Assembly (NCBI GenBank): GCA_030562195.1
Contig: CM060200.1
Span: 1,736,001 to 1,800,000 of the forward strand
Reading direction: 5' to 3'
Length of the DNA: 64,000 bases
DNA from: Nipponacmea schrenckii
Taxonomy: Eukaryota; Mollusca; Gastropoda; Lottiidae
Shown in pieces: positions 33,697-45,600 of this stretch (positions are counted from its first letter, which is position 1; each line of letters starts with the position of its first letter). A program made the translations under genes and the position numbers. The notes below the pieces were generated by a model that was not told the DNA's origin, made no database searches, and was given only the letters and a program-made list of their open reading frames with translations.

Positions 33697-36600
33697 GTAA
33701 ATTATTGATTTATTTATTCTTTTATACATTAAGATGAATATAATAATTTTCTGGATAAAAATATTATATTTTTTATAGCATCTGACGGAACCTGAAATGT
33801 TCATTTGGTTTTTTCTCAAATATGTATTGGGATGTGTAAGGGATTTTTTTTCCCGGAGGATTACCTCAATTCTTCTGCATCATCTACCAATGCTCTTTTG
33901 GAGAGTTCACTGCACTATAATACGTGTTTAAAATATGGTTAAAAAAATACAACGAGACCAATATTCTATATTAAATTACATTTATAAAAGGAAACTTTCA
34001 CTCAGGTTGTTTAAAACAAATTTACTGAAATGAATGGAGTTTTACATCCTATTCTTCTACATCTTATGAGCCTATAGAGAAGGGGGTTGTTTAAAAAAAC
34101 AGATTTCTGCTTTAGGATATAAATATTAATAATAATAAAGATATACTCCTTATTTTATTTTAGGGACATGGCCCTGTCTAACATTCAGTCTATACAATGA
34201 AACCATGAGTTTGATTCTTTATAAGTTTGATTTCTTTAATTTTCACAATACATCCACAATGCCGAATAAGTTTGTTCTGGAAACACAAAATAAGTTGCAT
34301 TTTCATGAACGATTTTCGGGTTATTCCGTTTAATTTCTAGATGAATATCGTATAGTTACCACAAGCGATAAACTACAATTTCTACCGATTAATACTAATA
34401 TTGATAATAAAATAATAATATATTTGTTTAACATTACGACAATATTTAGAAAGGCACTGAATTTTATTTCTTCGTTCCTCAATAAAATTATTTTTAAATT
34501 AAATTCTATATTTTGTATAAATATAAAAAATGAACCTAAAAAAATTAAAAGTTTGACTGGTTTGGTAAATTAGGATTTGAACCTTAAACGCCGAGCAGAA
34601 AATAACGCCTAATCTCCAAGACGACAATCCAACTGGCCACCGAATGAATGTCTTGGTATAAGATGAGAACTATGGGGGTTGATAATTGCTCTGGTCTGAT
34701 TATTCTCCGGAGGAAACTTTTAACAATAATGGAACATCTGGTGCAACCTTTTGTCACACAAATAAAGATTTTAAATGTCGACTCGGTCTGTATTTACAGT
34801 AGGGTCGTAACTTTAGGCCTTATTTTAGAATAATTATTTTCAGAGATAAAAATTCTTAAATGTTTCGACAAATTACATTTTAACAATAATATTGTTCAAG
34901 AATTACTAAAGACTGAGTTAAATTTAAATCAAAAGTCATTTGCAAATATCAAAATAAATATAATCTGTTAAAATATTAAAAACTAATATTGATTAAGTCA
35001 GAATATTACACATTAAAACACAATATATGATATACTACTTCTAGTTTATTACATACTACTTTCAAAACACAGATATATGATATACTACTTCTATGTTTAT
35101 TACATACTATTTTAAAACACCAGATATATTGATATACTACTTCTATGTTTATAATACTACATTTAAAACACAATATATAGATATACTACTTCTAGGTCTA
35201 TTACATACTACGTTTCAAAACACAAGATATATAGATATACTACTTCTAGGTTTATTAGATACTACGTTTCAAAACACAAGATATATAGATATACTACTTC
35301 AAATTTGTTTATTAACATATTACATTTTCAAAACACAAGATATATAGATATACTACTTCTAGTTTATTAATACTACTTTCAAAAACAAGATATATAGATA
35401 TATACTTCTAGGTTTATTAGATACTACTTTCAAAACACAAGAATATAGATATACTACTTCTAGTCTATTACATACTACTTTCAAAACACAGATATATAGA
35501 TATACTACTTCTAGTTTATTACATACTACTTTCAAACACAAGATATATAGATATACTACTTCTAGGTTTATTACATACTACGTTTCAAAACACAAGATAT
35601 ATAGATATACTACTTCTAGGTTTATTACATACTACGTTTCAAAACACAAGATATATAGATATACTACTTCTAGGTTTATTACATACTACGTTTCTAAACA
35701 CAAGATATATAGATATACTACTTCTAGGTTTATTACATACTACGTTTCAAAACACAAGATATATAGATATACTACTTCTTACTTTATTACATACTACGTT
35801 TCAAAACACAAGATATATAGATATACTACTTCTAGGTTTATTACATACTACGTTTCAAAACACAAGATATATAGATATACTACTTCTAGGTTTATTACAT
35901 ACTACGTTTCAAAAACACAAGATATATAGATATACTACTTCTAGGTTTATTACATACTACGTTTCAAAACACAAGATATATAGATATACTACTTCTAGGT
36001 TTATTACATACTACGTTTCAAAAACACAAGATATATCGATATATTACTTTAGAATAAATTCATTGGAATTTTGTAAAAGAAACTAAACAATTCCTTTGTC
36101 CTATAGCAAGAATGATTTTTTTTTTAAAGTTGGATTGCATTAAATTACCTAAGGTACCTGTCAAAAATTGGATATTTTTCAGACATAAAATTACCATTTT
36201 TTCTACTTTTTTCCTTTCAAGCGGCCTGGCTTCAATCGTAATTAGGCCTTAAAGATAAATTCCTCCGAAATACAGTATAAAATTGAAGTTGATTGAAGCG
36301 TTTGAAATGTCATAATTCTACCAGAAATTAAAAAAGGAATAAAAAAAAAATACTTTCTGAAATCAGTATTTTTTTTTTTAAATTCAAAACATTACTTTCT
36401 TCTTCCATTATTTCAAGTTTTCTAAAAAAAAAAGGTATGAATGTTAATGATTACAAAGGACAATCGCTTAAAACACTTTTATTTGAATAAAAGGAGACTC
36501 CATTTTGAAGTCTGAAATTTTTTTTATTCCGTTACGCTTTCCACGTCTCTAAGTTATTTTTTACTTTCAGTTTAGCGACCAAAAGTGAAGAAAGACAAAA

Positions 36601-39600
36601 TATAAAGTTAATTAATGATTATAAAATATTAATTAATTCCCATCTTTCAGCCCATCTGTAATTACCTGGTGAATTATTCAGCCCCGAATATTCCTTTCAT
36701 CACGTGTCACCAAGGAGTTGGTCTTTTATTCGACGAGTCTCAGACTTACGTTTAGAACTCATGAATTATATATGGTCCACGTGACCAATGGAATTCTGGT
36801 CTAACGGTAAACATAGTCTCAACACTATAAAATATTGTTTATGAAAATTATTAGAAGAATATTTAATGATGGTTACTACACAAAGGCAATCGATAATTGT
36901 CACATCTTAATATGACATTTTATTCATTGATATAAATAGGACAAATATTCTTTCAAAAGTCACAATCGAATGCATGTTAATTTTGATCAATGATCGTTGC
37001 TGCTATGACTAGCGTATATACAGCTAAATCACTACTGAATATACAAGTGCAGATTTACAATTGAACTTAAAGAAATGAAAATGAAATAGAGAATTAAAAT
37101 GACTCGTGTATCTGTTTCTCCGTTCCTAGTTTTACATAGATCTATATTTTGATACGATATCTAGATCAATTACAAGAAATGTTATCATAATAATTATCAA
37201 TCCATAAATATATTTATTTTAAATTCTATTTATCTAATTTTGAAATTAAAACTACTACGAATGTTTTTCATTTATATAAACACACACACACACATGGGTA
37301 AATTCCCCACATTATGATAGAATGTATAATAAACACACACATATAGGTAGACAGACATAGACACACACACAGGTGAAAATATGTAAATTCGCTAAAATAT
37401 ATGTTTTACAATAAACACATACATATAGGTAAACATAGGTAAATTAAATATATTATGATATGATATATAATAAACACACATATAGGTAACAATAGGTAAA
37501 TTCCAAAATATAATTATGTATGTATAATAAACACACACATATAGGTAGACATAGGTAAATTAAATATATTATGATATGATATATAATAAACACACATATA
37601 GGTAAACAAAGGTAAATTAAATATATTATGATATGATATATAATAAACACACATATAGGTAAACAAAGGTAAATTAAATATATTATGATATGATATATAA
37701 TAAACACACACATACAGGTAAACATAAGTAAATTCGCTACATTATATGTTCTATAATAGACATAAAACAATAAATAGTACGACTTTTATTTTAACGCACT
37801 TTTGGATCATTTCAATACAGACGTACTATATGATATCGTTTATTTAATATCGGGTATTTATAAAAGATAAGAGTTTTTGAAAGACAACATGATCTACTAC
37901 AACAGCAGGCACTGGTACAGGGTATTTATTAGAGAAATGTATGTGTATAATAGCAATGAAATCTCGACCCTAATTTCATAGAGGTAGATAAAGACAAACT
38001 TCCTATAATTACATAACTAGACTCAGGTGTTATTCATATTCAATTTTCAAAAAAAAAAAATATATTTAATATTTTGATATACAAATAAATACTAGATATG
38101 TAATTATATTGAAGATGTTCACGTGTGAACTTAACATAAACTTTAATTGACAACTTACTGAGTGTAGGATATGAAAGTTAAACCCAAGTTCATATCGAGT
38201 GCAAGCGATTTCACAATCATATTCAAAACCAACCAGGAAACATGCATTTAAAGATTTATCTATTTCTTTCTTGTAAGAGTCCATGTATTGGTATTCCTTT
38301 CATGTCAATGTTTTAATGATTACAGCGACCCCACCCCTCCATAAAATTTGCTCACCCTTCACCCACGGCCTTGACTTGTAATTTGTGATTTAAATATGGG
38401 TTTGTATAATGCTGTAGTGATGTATTGAATTGTGTGCATTATTTAACCATATATATAAGACTAATTTTACACTGGGTGGGAAAATAAAATCGTTACTTTG
38501 TTCACAGTCAATTAGTAAGAAGATTAAATATGACTTATAAAGGTATAATTATTGTGTATTTGAATGAAATGGTTTAAAATATGATTTGTTCATCAAAATT
38601 AAAATTTTGTCATAACATTTGATATATATGTATGCTTAAACCATAAATATTAAGCTGAATACCTACTACAGACACTTCGATAGTTTATGATTACTTCTTT
38701 TTCGTCCTTCATCACATATTCAAAATTGGACGAAAAATGAGATCTTAAAATGAAGTGCTTTTGAGGAAGACATGAAGCAGAAGCATTAGACGACTGGACA
38801 ATAGTATATAATTTCGTTTTTGTTTTCCCCTGTTTTTGGGGAATTTAATGTGTGCTTATTCGTGCATAACAAAGGGAATGCTACGCTGTTTTAAGGGGTG
38901 ACACTAGAAGGGTACGAATAGCTAAAAGGACATAGACATGGACGACCTATGTGTCCAAGACTTGGGATATTTTTGTAAATCGTCTTGGCTTTTATTTTTC
39001 CAACAAAACATTAATTCATTTGATCAAACCGAAAATTCACTAATCTGTTCTCAAATGACAGAAAACTGATCTTAGATCCGCCCTTTTCTTTCTTCACTTA
39101 CACGCGTCTTGATGATCGAGTATCCAAGCCATATGGTGTGTGTCTCGAATGTCAAGACTAATCTCTTAATTAACATTAGGCATTGAGAACGTGCGACATC
39201 TAAACATAATAAAAATAAACGAAAACAAAAAATAAATTGATTAGAAATGTTAATCTGTGGTAGTTTTTCAGAGATGATTTCTGACTTGTTGTAATATGAG
39301 AATGATTGTTATTATTAACAGTTAAACTAGCCTTGATTCGATTCTTGAATATTGTTGATTTCTCAGTTGACAGCCATTACACATAAATAAAGGAATTAAA
39401 TTTTTTGAACTCTCCGAAAAGAAACTAAGTTGACAAATCCAAACGAAGAGCGGCATCATGTGTGTTAGAACTTTAATGAATGCAAGTCCACTAAGGTGAC
39501 AAACCTAAATGCAAAGTGGAAACTGTTTATAAAAACATTTATGAATTCCTCCGGTAAAAGTTATGTTCTGTTTTTTTTAAACAAACGGGGAAGTTGTGAT

Positions 39601-42600
39601 TTGATTTTATTCCGGAACATTCCGATATCTCATCCAGCTTCAAGAAATAAGTAATTTTTTTTGGACTTTTCTAATAGCAAAGTGAGTTGACAAAATGTAA
39701 ACGCAAAGTGGAATGATGTGTGTTATTTCCAACTGTATAGAATATGTAATGAATCGCTTGTTATTTATCCATTATTTAAGTCGTTAGTACGAAGTTTTTA
39801 TATAGACTAATATCGCTTGTATTTAGGAAGCATGTTTTATTATATAAAAGATGGAATTCAATTTCTACTTCCAGGAACAATGGAATTGGTAAAACCAGAC
39901 GATCACAGAAGTCCCAACAGAATGAACACACCCGTCATGGACGAGTACCCGAAATCTCCATCATCTTCAATCAACTCGACTTCACCTCTAAACATACCTT
40001 CTCTAGAACGTGTTCAACCCACGTCTAACATTCGACAGAACACCGTCACCACCGTCAACCTTCATAACGTCAGTATCGTCTGTCTGAGAATCGATGGCAA
40101 GGAAAGGTTGTGTCTGGCACAAATATCGAACACACTCCTTAAAGAATACAGCTATAATGAAATACACAATAGAAGGGTAGCTTTAGGTATAACGTGTGTC
40201 CAATGTACACCAGTTCAGCTCGAAATTCTGCGCCGCGCTGGCGCCATGCCGGTCTCCTCACGTCGATGCGGGATGATTACCAAAAGAGAAGCTGAAAGAT
40301 TGGTCAAATCCTTTCTAGAAGATAGCACTCCACCTAAACTACCGGAAAATTTCTCATTTGAAGTTTATCACGAGTGTGGTTGGGGCTGTACTGGGTTTTT
40401 CGAACCGTCACGGTACAACAGCTCCCGGGCAAAGTGCATCAAGTGCAGCCTATGCAACATGCACCTATCTCCAAATAAATTCATCTTTCACAATCATCGG
40501 ACACCAACGTCCAAATATCATCATCCGGATGCTGCTAACTTCAATTCATGGAGACGCCATTTAAAATTAACAAGCGAAGCCGAAAAGAGTGATTTCTCTT
40601 ACGCCTGGGAGGACGTCAAGGCTATGTTTAATGGCGGCAGCCGGAAGCGGATATTGAACAGCGTCTCTGTGTCCACTAGCAGCTCTTCTCGTACCGAATT
40701 ACCAAAGAAGTTAAAGACCTCACACGAATCTTCGTTTTTATCAAAATCTCCATATTCTAATCAATACCCATCTTATAATATGTTTTCACCCCCGAATAAA
40801 CCCTACCCTTTCCCCGCCCTACAAACTCCTAACAATTTCGGACTTACTTACCCACAGGCTAAAGACCTGCCGGATACTGCTAAAGCTAGTCTGAGTACAA
40901 ACTTGTGGGGGTCACAGAATAACCTCCCTTTCCAAGCCTATGATCTATTTTGGGCAAACACTCTCGCTTTTTCTCGCGGTGGTGGATTACGTAATGGTTT
41001 CTATAACAACGTAGTTAATAAACAACCAATGATATCGAATGGTCAACCATTTAAACATACTGTAGATAAATTGACCAATAAGAAAGAAGACGAGGAAAGT
41101 GATACAAGTAGTCATGGCGACAGATTCTCGGCATTCAAACCCGTTAACAGAAACCTTCACCCGTTGGTGGAAGAAAGTGGATCACCGGAAGTGGACGACA
41201 TGAAATCTGAATGTGACTTAGAAAACGAAGAAATTGACGTCACAGACGAGTCTGATAAGGAAGAGAATTTCAGTTCTGATGACGCAGACGATATCCATGA
41301 CAACAAAAATGATGAGAAATTACAAAAAATTATGTACAGGGATGGTGACGGGAAAGACGACAACAAAATGGTATGTTTTTATTTAAGTTGTTTCATCCTA
41401 GGGTTTAGTTAGGTTAATGTAATATTGCTTTCTAATTACTCCGATACAATTTAGATAAGGATCAAAGAGAAAGTAAATAACAAAAAAAAAAACAAGACTT
41501 AATTAAGAAATTTAATGTTTCAAAAGAAAATTTTCAAAAACTGAATATTATGTCTGGTATAATGCCGTAAGGGACGTTTAATTTTTAAAAGCCAACTTCT
41601 AAATGTAATTGAATATATTGTCTACGCTTAGCGATTGTGCACTTGGCTAATGACTTGTGTTTCTGACATACTCAATGTAAATTATGTAGCAGTAGACTAC
41701 TTAGGATCCAATATCGTCGCATAAAAATTTAATATGATATAACATCGATAATCAAGTATTGTTTTCTTTTAATTTCAAAAGCCAAACTCAATGATTTTTT
41801 GAGTTGCTAGAAACAAAGTGAACATATTTATCAGTACTTAGTAAATTACAGCAACTTGATTTTATCTCAAAAAGAAAACTTTGCAGAGAACAATATGAAA
41901 ATTTATCAAAAGATCTCAATCGATCACGGATTTCAATTATAAAGCAAGGATTAAGATCAATCCGGTGGAGGAAAGAAAAAACAAAGTTAATTCTGGCTAA
42001 AACGGAAGGAAATATTAAAAGAAAAGTTGAAATAAAGATTAATTTCCTTAATACTAATTTCTATTAAATTGATTAAGACTTGACGATATAGACTATAAAG
42101 TTAGAGTTAATTCCCTTGTTGTCTATGATCAATGATCAGAACAATACAAATATTACTGTTTATTATCATATAGCATTAACGGAAACTAACCAGGTCCCCC
42201 GGGGAATCCGAACCTTAAAACAAAGGGCATAGAAAACTGCAGATAAAGTAGACTTGATTAATCAGACTAATTTGTTTCTAAGTTGGTTGTGTGACAATCG
42301 AGACTAATAATAATTTCATGCAATATTTATCGAGTTGATTTAGCAGTAAATGTCGCGAGATTTTATTCTAAATGTCAAAACAATAGAATAGATCCTTTTA
42401 ATTAACTGCTAACTAACAACATTAGTCCGATTACCTGGTCGCAAAACTGGTTAAGAATAGAATGGGGGTGGGGATGGTTCAGGTTTTCCTGTTAGGCAAG
42501 ATTTGGGCGGTTGGGTTATGATTATCGCATTATCTCGTCTTGAACTTCGTTAGAACGATGAGTTAGATATGATATGATAGCCGATTTTCTGATCTTAAAA

Positions 42601-45600
42601 TGTTTTTAACAAATTGATGGGATAAAGAGGGGATTATCTAAATTATCCTATAAATTTGAAGGGGGAAGGAACTAACTATTATAATTTTGTTTTTACTTCA
42701 AGGTTTTGGGTTTTATTTAAATTTTTAAATTTTTAATTTTTAATTAATCTTTATTATTATTATTAAAAATTTTATTTTATTATTTTTATTTTATTTTTTA
42801 ATATTATTATTTTACTTAAAATTTTTATAACGTAGTACTAGATTATTTACTATTATTAAATTATTATTATTATTATTTATTATTATTATTATTACGATAA
42901 TTCGAGTACACTTGAACTGTGAATATTGTAAAGAGGTTCGGACTATAAGATTAATATTTCAAACAATTATGATGATCAAGACAATACGTTTCCTTTTAAT
43001 TCAAGTTAACAGTTCCCCGGATAATATACGACCAACTTTCAAACGATCCATATCGTTCATACAAGCTTATATCTCCGGATATTACCTTTCTTTACACAAT
43101 ATTAAACATTGTTACTTTTATATTTCAAAATGGCGGTTCAATTATAGTCACGAAGATGATCAATTAACATTGTTAATAATCATTCAGAATTTTATTATTA
43201 TTATCGTTACCTTTACACATATTTTAAAATTTTGGACCCACAGATTAGCGAGTCACCGCGACTCCCCTTTAAGAATAATGAAAGATATCAATTATCGATC
43301 TGGCGTAATTAATAGATTTTTTCTATAATTTCAGCAGAATGAAGAACAGTCGATGGGGGAAGAAACTAAGATTACAGGTAATTATTATCTTACACAATTA
43401 CCACGTATATTGCTGCTTCTTTAAACCCACTCCACCCCACACCGTCCTTTACCATGTCCCTACAGTTCTATTTTGCTAAAGATACAAATATTTTCTTCCA
43501 AACTGAAATCTTCATTTTTAACATGCCTTGTGGAATCTCTGATATACTGTAAGAATATTTCTTCGACAGACTGAATGCATAATTACAACGTATAACAATG
43601 TATTGTTATCAGGCTTGTAGGTTCACATGCTTGTAAGGGGGTGGGGGGGGGGGGGGGGGTAATATATCCGGAGGGGAAATGGTGTATAGTATTTACTTAC
43701 TGTAATGAATTTGGTTGGTTACCCAATTTTTTTCGGAGAGACATTTCCTCCCGTGTGCCCCTGTAGATACAGCCCTTATTGTTGATTCGCAGACAGTTAA
43801 CAAGTCGTTGTTAAAGATAGATCGTTTTCCTTTTTACCATCTTCTTGTCACCAATTTATATTATTCTGTCTTCATTAGTCCATAAGGTGCGGAAGAGTAG
43901 GACGTAAAACTCCATCTATTTCATTTCTATCACATTTTTGCACACTTGTTTTCTTTTCTTACTCAATAACCTTAACTAGCGCCTTATTATGAATTCTATT
44001 CTTTTTTCACTTTAACACCCAAGCATTCAACTGGTGAAATAGGAAGTTTAAAAATGCTCTAGATGTCTGTCTATTACCTTAGATGTTTTAGTGTACAACT
44101 CATCTGGAGCAGTATTTACAATGTACATATTTTCATCCCAGAATAATTATTACGACCTTGAATGATCCAGATAAACGGACAAAGTAAACCCATATACTCA
44201 TATACAGTACCCGATATCATGTGTATCGAGGTGTTTTAAAACCTCTTTTAATCAAGTCATCAGTTATTCCGGCGTATATTGTTCATATTAAATTAAAATA
44301 AGTTTCAATAATTCTTATTATCTTGAAATCCACCGGGACCTGAGAATGGCCAACCGTTAATTGGACTTTTTAATTAATCAAGTACTTAGGTTAATTGTTC
44401 CGAAATTTGATTCAGATGGTCTGACAATACGTTGTGACTTCCGGTTTAATTGTTAGTGAGCTATTATAGGCTTGTTTAATCGTTAAACGGATGAGAAAAG
44501 TTCCTTAGTCATTTTTCTTTTATCAACTTCTGCATTCTGGCATCAAATAGTGCAAAAGGTCCTTTAGAACCATTGTCAAACATTTAGATATACTAACCAA
44601 CAAAATCGCTAGTTATTTATAGATTTTTGAACATGCCCTTATTATTTAGTGCACGTATTGGGACATCGTCTATCGGGGAGTAGGGGGGGGGGACCTCGCT
44701 GTGTCTATATATTGTATACGTGACAATAAGGGATTTACTTTGGAAGTTCGGATGGATATTCAATGCTCCTGTGTTACAAACTATGTTCCCTAAAAGATAG
44801 AATTACTAAGGTTGTCATCAATTAAACGGTGAAACGGCACCAGCCTTTATGCATAATTCTACTTAATAAGAAGAGTAAAGAATTAGTTATTCAGCAAGCT
44901 CTAAAAGGCGAAAGATGTAAATACATTTACTTAAACAGAAATATAATATTCCTTTGTTTTGGTAACTCTGCTTCTTAATTTAAATAGACGTGAATTAATA
45001 ATTCAACAACTACACTCGATATAACCACTTAGCAAATTGTCAAAAACAATGCCAAGAAACTCAAATAGCTTATTTATTGTTCACAAGATTTCCTTTACAG
45101 AACCAAATTCAATAGAAAACGAAAAAACCGCAACAATTAAGATTTTTTTATTGATAGATCTTTCTTCTATTTCAATTAAGGTTTGCTAGAATAAAAACTG
45201 GAATGTTCATTTTCTAAAAAAAAGAGTTAACAAACATTTTGAAGATAAATTTAAAAAGTTAAACTATATTCAATTAGCGATCGATTTCTTATTTTCCATT
45301 GAATGTAGCGTAACAAATTTCAAGAAAAACGGTTCATTGGATTTTATGAATTCATTTACACAGTAAAAAATGTTTTTTAGAGAGACTTATCTGCATATTT
45401 CTTTCAAGACCGATTCTCGACACATGTACAATGATTTTCGAAAGAAATTCACTTGTTGTTAAATATGAATATTGTTCAATCTTTATTAACATTTAGAAGT
45501 AGGTGGAACATTAAATAAATAAGACCACTATTATAGATATACTACTTCTCTTTAATTTAAACAACGTTTCAATTCACATACAGGAATCTTTATCAAGTAA

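Larger units (their letters stand above)
33697..39874 (+). other. SKOR intron 1
   Basis: A 6.2-kb intron with a gtaaat donor. It holds an S1 tail (34029-34085, minus), array D (35030-36050) and the CA/TATA-rich array (37260-37760). The segment 36620-36800 is less repetitive, with several TAAT and CACGTG-type sites, and is a candidate enhancer by inference only. Confidence 0.5.

Noticed and set aside
37453..37770. Hydrophobic minus-strand frame resembling repeated membrane segments
   Set aside because: It is translated CACACATATAGG array, and the hydrophobicity comes from AT-rich codons.
39817..39874. In-frame upstream extension of the large SKOR exon, including ATG at 39832
   Set aside because: The sequence reads as a pyrimidine-rich intron end closing with CTTCCAG at 39874, and the phase matches the exon at 33660-33696. 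The frame at 39817 begins with TTG.
42912..43328. 138-codon frame next to SKOR exon 3
   Set aside because: There is no recognisable domain, the composition is AT-rich and the frame is not needed to join the SKOR exons.
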